A stretch of 64,000 nt of DNA from Entomortierella parvispora (Eukaryota; Mortierellomycota; Mortierellomycetes; Mortierellales; Mortierellaceae). Shown in pieces: positions 1 to 11,766 of this stretch. The stretch is from positions 682,001-746,000 of the forward strand of contig OY752140.1 in assembly GCA_963573315.1 (NCBI GenBank). Reading direction: 5' to 3'. Positions within the stretch are counted from its first letter, which is position 1. The number at the start of each line of letters is the position of its first letter. Position numbers and translations under genes: made by a program. Under the pieces are notes generated by a model, which worked only from the letters and a program-made list of their open reading frames with translations, was not told where the DNA came from and did no database searches.

Positions 1-291
1 ATCATAGCAGCTATCAGTGGCGTCAGTTGGGGCTCTGCACTGGCCACCCATCCTTTGGTCCTTATCTTGCTCTTCTAGACAGAGTGAGTGCTTCGATTGT
101 TCAAATGAGACTTTTCTACACGTTTTTGATAGCAGAACCAGCTGGACCTGAATTGAGAATAAACCGCGCCATCGTCAACGGTCAATATAAATACCAGGTC
201 GTCCCTGCTTCCTCTGAAATATCACTCTCCTTCTCTACTCTTCACATCCCAACAATCCACCCACTCACCCACAAAACAACACCAATTCACG
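1..291. promoter_or_regulatory. promoter of the small gene at 292
   Basis: TATAAATA at 186-193 lies about 100 bases before the ATG at 292, the same spacing as in the small-protein genes at 50 and 53 kb. A CA-rich leader follows. I see no gene in 1-291; the reading frame crossing it lacks support. Confidence 0.45.
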
Positions 292-483
292 ATGCAGTCC
301 TCCCACAAGAACACTTCTACCACCAGCTCTCCTTCGTCCTCGCGCGCCCCCAGCCCCTCCTGCACCCGTCGTATCTCCTTGGAGGAGCGAGCCACGGTTG
401 TTCAGCAAATCAAGGATGAACTGATGACCATCGTCATGTCCAAGCGTATCATCGTCAACCGCTCTCAGCCCTTTGCATTGTAA
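292..483 (+). CDS. tiny Ser/Thr/Pro-rich protein, 63 aa
   Basis: Single-exon frame with ATG at 292 and TAA at 481-483, preceded by a TATA box about 100 bases upstream. Residues 1-30 are Ser/Thr/Pro-rich and probably disordered; residues 30-55 (LEERATVVQQIKDELMTIVM) look like one amphipathic helix. Size, layout and promoter resemble the cluster of tiny genes at 48.5-53.1 kb, although the sequence itself is only loosely similar, so membership in that family is a guess. Function unknown. No signal peptide or membrane segment is visible. The TATA box and compact structure suggest a real, possibly strongly expressed gene. Confidence 0.55.
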   Translation: MQSSHKNTSTTSSPSSSRAPSPSCTRRISLEERATVVQQIKDELMTIVMSKRIIVNRSQPFAL

Positions 484-987
484 ATCCGGGGCCAAAGCTG
501 TTTCTTTTCAAACTGAAAAAAAATCGACTCGTCCCGAGCTGTTGATCTACTATCCAGCAAGTAACGAAACCTCCTTTCCCTCCGCGGAAAAAAACACCCC
601 CCCCCCAACGCCTGTCGTCCGTCGTGGCCCGTACCCCTTCCTCTCGTTCCTGACCGCCTTTGGTCTCACTGCGGGAGCAAGGGTACACGAAACCCTCACT
701 TCCGGTCTTTTCCAAGAAAACAGTCGAAAAAAACAAGTCTTCCTACCTGACTTCTTTTCCGAGTTGGCCTCCGAACCTCAAAGTCTCGCCTTTGCCTTTC
801 TCCCACTTTGTCAACTAGACGACCCTCCTTTCCCCCACTTACTCTTGGTCTTGGACCTTGTGTATGAAATAAAAACTTTTTTTTCTTGGTCCATTCATCT
901 ATTGTCAGCATCAAATGTGCGAGTGCTTGCGTGATTTATTATTGAAAACAAAGCGCGATTTGTCGCTGTTTACACTTTTTTTTTTTT
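484..987. other. intergenic region, no gene seen
   Basis: Contains homopolymer C and A runs near 568-606 and an AATAAA at about 877-882 that could end the small gene at 292. A T-run follows at 977-989 near the end of the minus-strand gene. No coding signal. Confidence 0.5.
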
Positions 988-3867
988 TTACATCACCAAG
1001 GGTTGGAACTCGTATTGGGCCTTGGGAACAAGCATGAAGTCGAACGAGTAAGCAGTTTCCTGACCATGGTCGAGACCGCACAGTTCCTCCTCCTCCACCT
1101 CTTCATCCCGGTCATCGTCGTCGTCATCATCGTCGTCGTCGTCTTCGTCATCTTCACCCCAAGGAAGATCCTCTTGCGCCTCCAATTCCAGGGGAGAGAG
1201 ACACATGGGCGACGCCGCCATCATGGTCGTCGAAGTCGAGTTGCTCTTGAGCGAAGACTTTGATTTCCGTCGAATTGACAAAAGGGTCAAAATCTGCTTC
1301 TTCATAGAGTCATTGTTGCCGGTGTTGCCGTTTTGTGTCACTGGTGGTGATTCCTCAAAACTAAACACGCCCTCGGCGAACTCTTCAGGCTCGCCTTGAA
1401 CATTCTCTTGATGATCTTCGTGTTCATCCTCATCTTCGTCATCGTCGTCGTTGTTGCTGTTGTTGTGATATCCGTTACCATGGCTACCATGGTCCACACC
1501 ACCATGGTCGAAAACTCGACCATCACCTTCAAGGGGTGATGCAGAACAAGAGAATGAGGCCCCCCGACGATGCGCCAACTTTATGGTCGTACGTCGCTCA
1601 AAACCTGCACCGCTGCTGCCGCCGTCGGTGGAAGCCGGTCGCTGTTGTTGTTCAAGACTACAACGTCTCAAATGTTCAGCAGTTTCCGGTCCCGCCTTCA
1701 AGGGCTTGAAGTCTAGCAAGTGGCCGCCGCCGCCGCCTCCTCCTCCACCACTGATCGAATGACGATTCAATCCTGGCGTCGGTGTTGCGCTTCTTGATGA
1801 ACCGTTCTCAAAACTGAGGAGATCCCCCTTGGACCCCGCAAAGGAACTCGGTCGACTCGAGCTACTGTTCCCACTCGCGCCGCCATTGCAGCTACCACCG
1901 CTCCCAAACCTGGAAGCGAAGGACCGGAACGAGGGTGTCAAATGTTCCTTCAGGGTCTTTTTGCGTTTCAGGGGGGCCAAAGTAGGAGGGGTGGAAGGGG
2001 CACCTCGGTATTGGTCCCAGCTGTTGAAGTTCATAGTACGAGCCCGATCGCGGGACATTTGCAGAGGAGGAGGACTTGCAGATCGGCTATTGGGGGAGTC
2101 CTTCTCTTGGGTCCTGTTCTTGCCGTTTGTCGAGAGGGTATCTGATCGACAGATCCCCAACGCCTTGGAGGTCTCTCTGGACAACAAGGCCGGGGCCGCC
2201 AAGCGATTGAGGGATTTTGCTCTCGCGACTGCAGACTCGATCGACTCTGTTGAGAAGGAAGAGATATAGGAAGCGTTCACAGGATGAGATGAATGTCGGC
2301 AGAGGCCTCTGGTCGGGACCATGCCAGGGGTTATGACGGATACGGTAGTTCCTCGGAGGCGGGCAAGTCGATGTTGTTCTTCCATATAAACTTGTCGCTC
2401 CCGCTGTTGTCTTTGGTAATAATAATGAGAGTCCCAGGCCAGTTCCTCGGGAGATCGAGAACAAGACTCGTGCATGGACTTGTGGCGACGATGCTTCTTT
2501 GACTTTATAGTCGTTGTCGTCGTTGTTGCATGAGTGGAGGTCATATTGGCCGCTGCAAGAGACGAAAGGTGAGCGAAACAGCTGCCATGACCCTTACCGC
2601 CGTAATGGGTAGGGGTGCTTGAGTGCCGTTTTTGTGTTTGAGAGGATTGTGGATGATGTTGTTGCTGCTGATTCAATTGAAGCTCAGGCTCAGATTGGTG
2701 GATCTCGTCCTCAAGTTCAGAGGAGCTCATCAATGAGATGGATCGCCGATGACGAAGGTTGGTGGGGTTGTTGCTGGGGTGTACAGATGAAAGTGAATAG
2801 CTGGAATGATTTGGCTCTGCCCTGTTATTCCACGCAGCGCGGTCGTGCAGGTTTTGCTGCTGCAGCCATGCCGAGACGTAAGCTTCCTTGGTGGAACGGG
2901 TATGATGGGGGATGGAGGTAGGGGATGTGGCTGTGGCTGCGGTAATCATGTTGAAGGACGATGGCAAGATTTGATGCAGGGATGAGGATGAGGAAAGGTG
3001 CAAGTGCGCAGGCGTGGAAGAGAGTGGAGAAGAAAAGGAGAAAAAGGAAGAAGAGGAGGCAGAAGAGACGAGGGTACCCCTCCGATAAAGCCGAAGACGT
3101 CCAGGGTGGTCTCGTCGTGGTGATGCCTCACAATGATGATGCGACAGTTGTCTCAATTGTGGATCATGCCGATCTTGTTGCTCTTCTTGTTGCCCTTGTT
3201 GTTCTTGGTGCGTGTGTTCTTGTGCACCATTGAAGGATTTCTTTTCTTGATTGAGCGATTGTTGTGATTGACGTGATGGTGTTGGCAGGAGGAGAGGCCC
3301 CTTTCTTGCCAACACCGTCAACCGATGTCGCCGTCTTTGCAACATACTCAGAAAGAGCGTCGTCAGAGCTATGGAAAGTAGCGTGGCGATAGAAGTTCGA
3401 TTGTTGTGCTGCAGTTGCTTGACCTTCCTCTTGATGGCTCGCGCCAGTTTCTTTGAGGACGATGATGATAGTGATGATGAGTGTGTTACTGCTTCTACTG
3501 AGACATGCGGCTGAAACTGTTGGCGGCAATTGTCCGAAGAGGACGGGGAGGATGGTGAGCTGACCGTTGTTGTCTCTGTTGTGGGGTTGTTGCTGCTGTC
3601 TGCAAGGGCAGTATCGCGTTTGCTCCTTGAACTAATGGCACTAATATCGGCATTCGCCGTGGCAAGTACAGGCGGAAATGACGGCATCGCCAGTGAAGGA
3701 TCGACAGACAAATGTTCAGGAGTGGGAGCTTTCACCGTTGTATCAAACCAAGAGGACGATGAAGTGTTACAAGACAACTCTGTCGATCCAGAATCCTCGG
3801 TTATTGTTGTTCTCTGCGTGGAGGACGACGTTCCAGTAGAATCGCTCGATGCTGAGGCCATCGACAC
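988..3867 (-). CDS. large low-complexity Ser-rich protein, 959 aa
   Basis: An uninterrupted 2.9-kb frame on the minus strand, far longer than chance would give, with ATG at 3867. I do not recognise the family. The N terminus is Ser/Thr-rich. Around residues 160-180 a hydrophobic stretch (TSIATLLSIALTTLFLSML) is flanked by Lys/Arg clusters and could be a single membrane segment. The middle has His/Gln/Ser runs and a basic stretch rich in RRxS-type sites that kinases could use. There is a poly-Gly run near residue 715, and the C terminus has two acidic Asp/Glu tracts before a short hydrophobic tail. Mostly disordered; perhaps a membrane-tethered regulatory scaffold. No enzyme motif is visible. 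Confidence 0.7.
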   Translation of the reverse strand: MSMASASSDSTGTSSSTQRTTITEDSGSTELSCNTSSSSWFDTTVKAPTPEHLSVDPSLAMPSFPPVLATANADISAISSRSKRDTALADSSNNPTTETTTVSSPSSPSSSDNCRQQFQPHVSVEAVTHSSSLSSSSSKKLARAIKRKVKQLQHNNRTSIATLLSIALTTLFLSMLQRRRHRLTVLARKGPLLLPTPSRQSQQSLNQEKKSFNGAQEHTHQEQQGQQEEQQDRHDPQLRQLSHHHCEASPRRDHPGRLRLYRRGTLVSSASSSSFFSFSSPLSSTPAHLHLSSSSSLHQILPSSFNMITAATATSPTSIPHHTRSTKEAYVSAWLQQQNLHDRAAWNNRAEPNHSSYSLSSVHPSNNPTNLRHRRSISLMSSSELEDEIHQSEPELQLNQQQQHHPQSSQTQKRHSSTPTHYGGKGHGSCFAHLSSLAAANMTSTHATTTTTTIKSKKHRRHKSMHESCSRSPEELAWDSHYYYQRQQRERQVYMEEQHRLARLRGTTVSVITPGMVPTRGLCRHSSHPVNASYISSFSTESIESAVARAKSLNRLAAPALLSRETSKALGICRSDTLSTNGKNRTQEKDSPNSRSASPPPLQMSRDRARTMNFNSWDQYRGAPSTPPTLAPLKRKKTLKEHLTPSFRSFASRFGSGGSCNGGASGNSSSSRPSSFAGSKGDLLSFENGSSRSATPTPGLNRHSISGGGGGGGGGHLLDFKPLKAGPETAEHLRRCSLEQQQRPASTDGGSSGAGFERRTTIKLAHRRGASFSCSASPLEGDGRVFDHGGVDHGSHGNGYHNNSNNDDDDEDEDEHEDHQENVQGEPEEFAEGVFSFEESPPVTQNGNTGNNDSMKKQILTLLSIRRKSKSSLKSNSTSTTMMAASPMCLSPLELEAQEDLPWGEDDEDDDDDDDDDDDRDEEVEEEELCGLDHGQETAYSFDFMLVPKAQYEFQPLVM

Positions 3868-6604
3868 GTTCCTGAGGAGGGCTCTCAGCTTTTGTTGACG
3901 ACGTGTATGTTTTTTTCAAGGCGTTTTGTGGTACCAACAAAGTTGGAGAAAACGAGAGATAGAGACAGGGAGTTAAGGAGTGAGAGATAATGAAAAGGAT
4001 GATCCACACGTACATCATGACAGAGCAACCATGATGCATGTGAGGACGGTGGGAACAATAGGAGGGTGATAGTTTAATGGAAGACAACGCGTTGAGTTCG
4101 TGATTAATTTTTTTGTTGGCCAGGCAACGATCAAAGCGCAAGCAATCGGGAAAAGGATTCAAGCAAGAAAGATCGGAAGTGACAATGAAAGAGAGGGATG
4201 AAAAAGGCAGAGAACGGAATCTCTGGTTAGTTTTCTTTCTATATTCTTTCGAGAAGCGTAACTGCCACATCACTTCCCAGGCCTCCAAGAAAAAAGTGAT
4301 CGGGCTGGGCTGAATCTCCTTTTTTCTTTAATTCTCTTTCTTCCTTTGCATGACGGCATGCCAAGTACCACTGAGGTCTGTGTGGGTTGTGTCCAACTGC
4401 CAAAAAAAAAAAAAAAAAAAAAAAAAAAAAGCCCCCGCCCACCCTATCAAAATCCAACCATCAATTGGGCCTAATGGACCATACCTTGTGCCGTGCCTGT
4501 TTTCGATCTAATCGCTCGTAGCGTTCTTGCGCCTCCAAGACTATGTCCTGGACTGTCTTTGTGGTATGTCTCGACTGACAGACCCGGGAAGAGTCAAACA
4601 GAGCTACCGTGAAAAAGAGGCTGTAGCGGGAAGCGAGAGGATGCAGCACGTTCGACATTTTTATGTGTATCTTGGCTGTGATAACTGGAAAAAAAAAGAT
4701 GGGAAGGGGAGAGAGAGGAAAGGACCAATCGAGTTGCGCAGCGGTGAAGCAGAGGGTATTTTAAAAGAAGTGTGGAGATGGATTTTGTCAACTCTCGAGC
4801 TCGTGGTGGACCGTAAGTGAAATGTCTGAGAGAGCGTTAATGGTGAGAGCTGTGCTGGGAGCGGGGGGAGAGAGAAAAGAAGACGTAGTTTATGGGTATC
4901 GGTGAAGGTGTAACGTAGTGCAGCCTGAGTAAAAAGGGCACAGAACAAACAAAGGGAAAGATAAAACAAAAAAAATGTGGATGGATGGGGGAGTTTACAG
5001 GAGGTGCACCCTTTTATAAAGAAACGAATCTGACCTAGAAGACCCAGTAAAGATGTTGTGATTGATGATCAGGGTGACGAAGATGAGACGAATGAAGCAG
5101 AACGTTTCGTTTCTCGTACGAGGAGGTGGGGAAAAGGAGGAGCAGATAGGTGGCTCGAGGCCCGAAGAAAGCAGATAGAGATAGACAAAGAGGAAAAAAG
5201 GGCGAAAAGGGCGTTTGTTGATGTCGTCGAAAATGAAAAGAGCGGAAAGAGAGAATTACCATGCCAGGACCTTCCACCATGGACCCTTGGGCTAGGTCGT
5301 TGTTCCCTTGTAAAACGGGATGGACAGTTGTTCAGCCCATAACTGCCTTTTCACAAGAAGGAAAAAAAATTGCCTGGGTGTGATTTTGCAAAGCGAAGGC
5401 AAGCCTCTTTGCAAGGAACCAATAGCCAGAGGTCAGTCGTACTACCGTATGATATTGATGCCCCACATAGGACGTCGGCAAGGAGAACTGTCTGCGACAT
5501 TTGCACCCTGGCATGAATAAAGAAGAGAAAGAAAGGTCTAGCAAGGCAAAGGAGTTCGTGTTTTGCCCTGCTCTAACTGTCGTTCGTCCACTAGGAAGGG
5601 TAGAAAGATGATGTGGTTCACTTCCCCAAGAAGCTGCGTTGTTGGCTATCTCCCTCCTCACCCCCATCATGTCTTTCCCGCATGCATGGAATTCACTCGT
5701 GCGCACCAATTGCTTCGTCATTGATCTGCTCGTTCTTCTTGCCTCTTGGACATGTGCAAAGCCTCACCTTTCCCATCTCCTGGAGCAAATAAAAAAATGG
5801 CATTTGGCTTTGCATCATTGTTGAGTATGATCAGGTACAATGCAACAAATACGACGCGTTCGCAACGATGATTTGCAGGAACAAAACATGCCACGAAGGA
5901 CTGGACTCGTAAAAAAAAGCCGAGAAGAAGAAGGGGGCAAGAGGGTGAAGGGGGAGGTTTTTGAGTACGGGTTTTCAGGACGAGGGACAAAAGGAGTTGG
6001 AATGCGCCCGTGAAGGAAACAACGGCAAACAACAACAAGGGTAAACAACGACCAGGCATGTGTAAATCTTGAATCTCCTCGGGGAAAAAAAAACGGCGAG
6101 GAACGCTTTCTTAACTGGATTGGCCATCTCACGCAATACCGGATGATGATTGGTAGTTTTCAGTTGGGACGAGGCGGAGGCAAAGATATACAGTGATCGA
6201 TGTCATGGATGGTCGGTGCGCGTCTTTGCCAGGTGCATGGGAGTGAGAATCATCGGCTCTCCTTCCACGTCCAAGACTCCAAAAGCTTAGCCTTTTTCCA
6301 GAGCGGGAAAACTGCCTTTTTTTTTTTTTTTTTTTTTTGCATGACCATCTGTGGACGATCCAGATCTTTCGGGCTCTGTAGTGTATGCAAGGTACATGCA
6401 TCAAACAAGCAGGGACGATCGCATTCAGAGCATCTTTGGTATCCAGCCCTTCTTTTATTGGGGCAATTGCTTTTTCTTGTTGTTCTCTCCTCAAAAAAGA
6501 AACCGATGTGCATCTTCTCTTTACGTCTCATCCCTCCTTCCCTCTTAACCCCATTTCCATTCTACCCTTGCCTCCTTGACATGGTCTGCCAGTGAAAGCC
6601 GAAA
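3868..6604. other. long intergenic region
   Basis: No convincing gene in about 2.7 kb; the short frames lack codon structure, splice context or recognisable residues. It probably holds the promoter and 5' UTR of the 959-aa gene and the 3' end of the coiled-coil gene. Homopolymers: 29 A at 4402-4430 and a T-run of about 20 near 6318-6338. Confidence 0.5.
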
Positions 6605-8159
6605 TCAGTAGCACCAGACTTTTGGTCTGACGTCGAACGCGTCTTGATTGTCCTTGAAAGCTGGGAATACCACGAGGGCAACCTTTCCGTCTGGGTTGCT
6701 TTTCAAGGATGGCGCCATAGTTTCTTCGTCGAACTGGGTTCCCAATTCAACAGTCTGAGGGTAAACGACGTTCTCTAATCCTGACATGGCCCGGGAAAGC
6801 TCGAACGCCTTTGCACAGATATCCTTGGACTTTGCCAGCTCATTTGCGTTGGTATAAACCTTGGCCAAATCATCAGCAAGCGTTTTTGCAGTCTTCTCCA
6901 CTACTTCATCCTGAAGAGCCCTAGCCTTTGGATCCTTTGCCAACAGGACGCAAAGATGTTGTCTCCAGCGGATAGCCAGCTTGTCGTCACGTGCAACCAT
7001 CCATTCATAGATGTCCTTGAAGCTCGTGTTGTGCTCGAATACACAGCTCAAGTGCTTCCCGAAGAAGGCATTGATCAATGTCGACATAACCACAGACTCC
7101 ATGAACAGGTTCAGATGATAGGGCTCCAGCCTGTCCTCCTCGATGGGGAAATTTTCCAGCAAGCCGGCGCCTTTCAGGTACTCGATCGCAGCATCCTTTT
7201 TCAGGTTCACTGAGCGACTGCCCTGCGTCTTTCGGATCAGATGTTCGATCGAGGCCTTGAGCTGTGTAAGCTTGTCCATGATTGTCCCATGGTCGTCATC
7301 TGTGGGCCTGATAGTGCGAACATGCTCCAGATAGTTCTTGGACATGATCTCATAATCCCTCTCCCTGTTGGCGAGCTTTTGTTGCAACTCTGCGTACCGT
7401 CCGTTGAGTTCGTGGTAAGCGACAGTGGTGTGGTAGAGGTCTCTGTCGACACGATCCTTGTCACGGACGACTTCCTCCTTGTCTTGAAGGACTTTATCCA
7501 GACTCGAACGAAGAATCTGATTGTTCTGTTCTGACTCTTCCAGCTGTTGTTCAATGCTCTTGGGGAGGAATTGGATCGAGCTCGTTCCATTCTCCGTGGG
7601 CGCGTCCAAAATGAGATATTCGGTGTCCATTGCTGTTGATGCCGCAGTCTCCATTTCTTGTTGGATCTGACCTTCCATGGCTGTGTGCATGCATCATGTG
7701 AGATGGAGTTAATATGGTACTACACAATCTATTGTTTTGGTGGCAAACACACATGGGAGGCACATGACCATCCTTTGCCACTTGGTAAACCTTACCCTCT
7801 GTGACTTGAATATCTGTGTCGTGGGAGTCATCCATGATGGTAGTCTCGATGCTCATCTGGACAGCAGGGGTGAGTAAAGGGGAAGTGGCCGAGCCAGCGA
7901 CAGGCGAGAGTGGCGCGGAGGAGGAGGCCATCTTGGCCTCTGTGGGGTCCTCGGCGGCGGATTTCATTGGAGAATCTGACTCCTTTGGCAAGGATGTCTT
8001 GATGTCGAGCATAGCAGTTTCGAGGGTAGGCGATGCTGGCAGTTTGGACTTGCTGAAATCGGGCTCAGCAAAGAAGGCCGAGTTTTCGGTGGAGGAGAGG
8101 GTGGTGTTGGGTGTGGTCGGGTTGGGAGAGACGCGGTCCAGTGGATTGGCGGATGTCAT
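6605..8159 (-). CDS. coiled-coil protein of unknown function, 479 aa, two exons
   Basis: Exons complement(7796..8159) and complement(6605..7680). The donor GTAAGG and acceptor ACACAG join in phase (GAG G|CC ATG) and give a continuous 479-aa protein. Residues 1-120 are Ser/Pro/Thr-rich and disordered. The centre (about 160-260) is a charged coiled coil with Gln/Glu/Lys heptads. The C-terminal half is a compact helical domain with a conserved-looking core including FFGKHLSCVFEHNTSFKDIY and WRQHLC, and the protein ends in a short hydrophobic tail. I do not recognise the domain; it may be cytoskeletal or vesicle-related. It is divergent from the Hsp70-like gene at 9367, sharing about 1.2 kb of promoter DNA. 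Confidence 0.75.
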
Positions 8160-9366
8160 TAGAGAGCGGGGGGGATGAGATGAGGAAAGGAAGGAAGAGC
8201 GGAGAGGTGATGAGGAAGAGGAAGAAGGAAGAAGAGGGAAAAAAAAAAAAAAAAAAAAAAGCAAAGGCGTGAGTGAACAGAGAGGCAATGAGGGGAGGGA
8301 AGGGAAGGGAAGGAAAAGGAAAGGGGAAGGCACAGAAACGAGGAAGGTCACCTTTTGTCCCTTCTGTGGTGGTCTATTGTTTGTTGCCTTTGTCCTTGCT
8401 TTGCTCGAGCTCAAACGTGGCCTGGACCTGGACCGATATCGCAGTCGTGTCGAAGACAAACATGGCCACGGATGGTCGCCACAAGCAAGAAGCAAGAACA
8501 AACAAACGACAGACATGACATGACATCCAACCACAACGGCGCTCCTCTCCTGGGTCGGTTCGTCACTCGAGCATCCGTCGTCATCGCCGGTGACGAAGGA
8601 AGGGGACAGAACAGGACACCAGAACACGGCCCACAGCCCAGCAAAGGAGAAAAGGGGACGACGTGACTGACCGTCTACCGGACAGTGAACAGTGAACAGG
8701 ACACTCGAGGGTGTGCTTTTCTTTTGGGCTGTGCTCACACACGCACAATGGACGAAACGCTTTCTTTGCCTTTTTTTTCCTCTTCCTTCTTCTGACGGGC
8801 AGGGATGTTTTAATATGTACTCCACAATGACAATGATGGCGACGATGACGACGGCCGAGTGCCGACTGGAGTGGACTGACACTCTGACAGGTAGGCTGAC
8901 GGACGGACTGACTGACTGACTGACTGACGGACGGACGGACGGACTGACGGACGACTGACAAGCAGGCAACATCACGAACAAGAATGGACTACTGCAGCAT
9001 GCTGCACTTCTCGGACACAAGCTGGATACAGGGGCGTTTCGTGTCGACACAAAACAAAAGGCGTTGCTTTCTTCCCCCTCCTTGCCGCTATTTAGTCCTC
9101 ACTGCCTCACGCCTTGCGCTCCTCTTCTCTCTTCTGTTTCTCTTCTCTCTCATCCTCCCTCGCTCCCTTCATTCATCTTCCGCATCCCATCCCATCCCAT
9201 CCCATCCCTCCGCCCCTCCTCTCCACTACAGCCAGGGCTTGCAACGGAATACATAAAAGAAAGAAAGAAAAAAAGAAAAGCAAGACTCTGCCACAGCTAG
9301 CACAGCCTACACTCGCCCTCTTCTTTCCTCCCTCCCTCATTCATCCAGCTTGCTCGTCATTGCACC
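8160..9366. promoter_or_regulatory. divergent promoter region with simple repeats
   Basis: It separates the start codons of the coiled-coil gene (minus) and the Hsp70-like gene (plus). It contains a run of about 20 A near 8240-8260, GGGAA repeats at 8291-8335, a GACT/GACG microsatellite at about 8870-8960 and a CCCAT repeat at 9187-9211. No ORF in it has coding character. Confidence 0.5.
8870..8960. repeat. GACT/GACG tetranucleotide microsatellite
   Basis: Alternating runs of ACTG and ACGG tetramers, slightly imperfect, in the noncoding region between two divergent genes. Confidence 0.8.
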
Positions 9367-11405
9367 ATGCAGCAGCAACAAGTCTTTAACCAAAAGGACT
9401 ACCCCATCGTCATGGCCATTGACTTTGGCACGACTTTCTCGTACTGTTTTTTCTCGGACTGTTGCCTCCGACAGGTTATATTTATCAATGCAATTCCAGA
9501 GCTAATACTTGCTGGTTCTGTTCATTCTCTAGAGGGTGTGCCTACGCCTACGCCCAGGACGACAAGGAGATTATCGATATCACTTCTTGGTAAAGAAAAC
9601 TGCCTTTTTGTCTTTTGCCTTCATCCATCACCAAATGAACCTTTCTCCTTGTGGATGACTGGCTGGTTTATTTTTGGTTCCTGTGGTTCCTGTGCCACTT
9701 TTTCCGTTCGTTCCTGACTATTTGCTAACCCTCTGCATTCCTACATTGGTCACAGGCCCAGACAGAGCATCCAGTACCCAAAGACGCCGACTCTGAACCT
9801 TTACAAAAAGGATGACCCCGAGCACAAGATGGTCGCCTGGGGTTGGAAGGCAAAGATGGAGACTCTCAAACCCGCAGGCAGACACCACACTCTCCTGTAC
9901 CAGTACAAGCTCCACCTGGACGAGAATTTGCAAAACGGACGCCTCGATGTGGACATCTCGGTGAACGATGCTATTGCCGATTACCTCGAGGCTTTTCACG
10001 AATATGTGGTAGGGGAGATCATGCGAGGTTTCGCCAAGAACTTTCAGCGCGACCATTTCCGGTACTGTCTAACGGTCCCAGCCATGTGGTCCGACAGAGC
10101 CAAGAACGTCATGCGTCAAGCCGCCGTTAAAGCCAAGTTGATCAAGGAAACGGACCACCCTGACCGACTCATGTTGATTTCTGAGCCAGAGGCCGCCGCG
10201 CTGTACTGTGAGCGCAAGTGTGAGCAATTTGATCTGGGCCATGGCGATCGTTTCATGATTTGCGATGCTGGTGGAGGAACTGTGGATTTGATTGTCTTTG
10301 AAATTGCTGTGACCGGTGGTGGCAGACGGCTTTCGGAAGTCACCAAGGGTCACGGAGCTTCCTGCGGTTCAGTCTTCCTTGACAGACACATGCGTCGGCT
10401 CCTGGATGAGCGATTTGGACACAATGCAGCAAACTTCCCAGCAAACATCATCCCCAACCTAGTGGATACGTTTGCGGATGTTATCAAGCCCCAGTTTGAC
10501 GGTATTGAGGACCAGTTCTTGCAATTGCCTGCCAACAAGTGCTTCGATGATCTGGACGACCCCGAGGCCGTTGGTATCGATGATGGCTACTTGGTTCTGA
10601 CTGCTGCCGAGCTGACCCAGAATGTGTTTGAGCCGGTGGTCCGAGATGTTCTCTCTCTGATTCAAGAACAGTTGACTCAGGCTGTAAAATGCTCTGCCAT
10701 TTTCTTGGTTGGAGGCTTTGGTTCATCCAACTATTTGTTCAGTCGTGTCAAGCAACAGTTCAGCAGCCAAGTTGGACTGATCTCCATTCCGCCTCGCCCA
10801 GAGTTGGCTGTCGTCCGTGGAGCTGTTTCTGTAGGCCTCAACCCCAGAGTGGTCACCTCGCGTATCGCTCGCCGTTGCTACGGCATCTCGTCTGACCAGC
10901 CTTTCGAGAAGGGCAAAGATCCTTTGGCGAAGCGCAAGTTCGAAGTCAACGGTGTCTGGTGCATCGATCGCTTCTCACCCTATGTCAAGAAGGGTCAAAA
11001 ATTGAATGTAGATGAGTCGATTATCCGAGAATTCTCGTTCACAAAATACTCGGAGGCCCCTGAAGATTACAACATTGCACTGTATGCTGCAGATACGGAC
11101 GGCGACCCACCAAGATATACCACTGACGCAGGAGTCACCAAGCTGGCGGACATTCCCATTCCATGCCCACACTCGCCCACTGCACGCCTCGGATCGATGG
11201 TACGTGATTATTTTTTTTTTTTTTTGGTGTGTGAGAACTCGGAATTCAACTGCCTGTTATATACTAAATGGATTTCACTCGGCTTATCTAGGTCAAGGTC
11301 AAGGTCAACATGAACTTTGGACTGAACGAGATCAAGGCCGAGGCCATCGTCGGTGACAAGGTGTACTGCACCATTCTGCAGTTCGATGCAGTTGATACCT
11401 TTTAA
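9367..11405 (+). CDS. HSPA12-like Hsp70-family ATPase, 562 aa
   Basis: Exons 9367-9440, 9533-9589, 9756-11199 and 11292-11405; every junction is GT-AG and in phase. Splicing restores the actin/Hsp70 nucleotide-binding signature DFGTTFSGCAYAY (residues 20-32), where intron 1 falls inside the Ser codon. DAGGGTVDL (phosphate 2) and LVGGFGSSNYLF (adenosine pocket) follow in order. The protein lacks a classical Hsp70 substrate-binding C terminus and EEVD tail and ends soon after the ATPase fold, like HSPA12-type proteins, which are common in early-diverging fungi. Likely a cytosolic ATP-binding chaperone-like protein; the substrate is unknown. Family is confident, function is not. Confidence 0.85.
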
Positions 11406-11766
11406 TTCCCCAAATATTTTACCAAAAAAACGCGTGACGTGGCACATCAATTAGCCTCAGTCACGTGCATTAAAACGAACTTTTCAAAGTTCTCTCCACA
11501 GCTGCATGCATCTTGCTCCTCATCAATTTGTCCACTTTAGCCTGTGCTCTGTTCATCCCATCTCTTCGGACATTAAAGGTATGGCCACTGCGGGCCTGAC
11601 ACTAAGAAAGATGAATTAGAGTATTTCACGATGATTCCATGGCCGCTGTTCATTGGCTCATACCTTCCTTGCTGCTCTACAACACTAGGAGACAACTCGA
11701 CTACAAAAAATAGATCATACTCAGTAGGGATATACACGAATTGCTCAATCGCCTACTCTTTTTAAA
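11406..11766. other. intergenic spacer, no gene seen
   Basis: About 360 bases between the Hsp70-like stop and the golgin start; terminator and promoter for the two same-strand genes. No distinct motif noted. Confidence 0.4.

Noticed and set aside
1829-2269. Plus-strand frame opposite the 959-aa gene
   Set aside because: Antisense shadow of a long low-complexity coding sequence.
7551-9050. 499-aa minus-strand frame across the Hsp70 promoter
   Set aside because: Its upstream half is repetitive noncoding DNA; the 8159 start with a clean splice into the coiled-coil exon explains the coding part.
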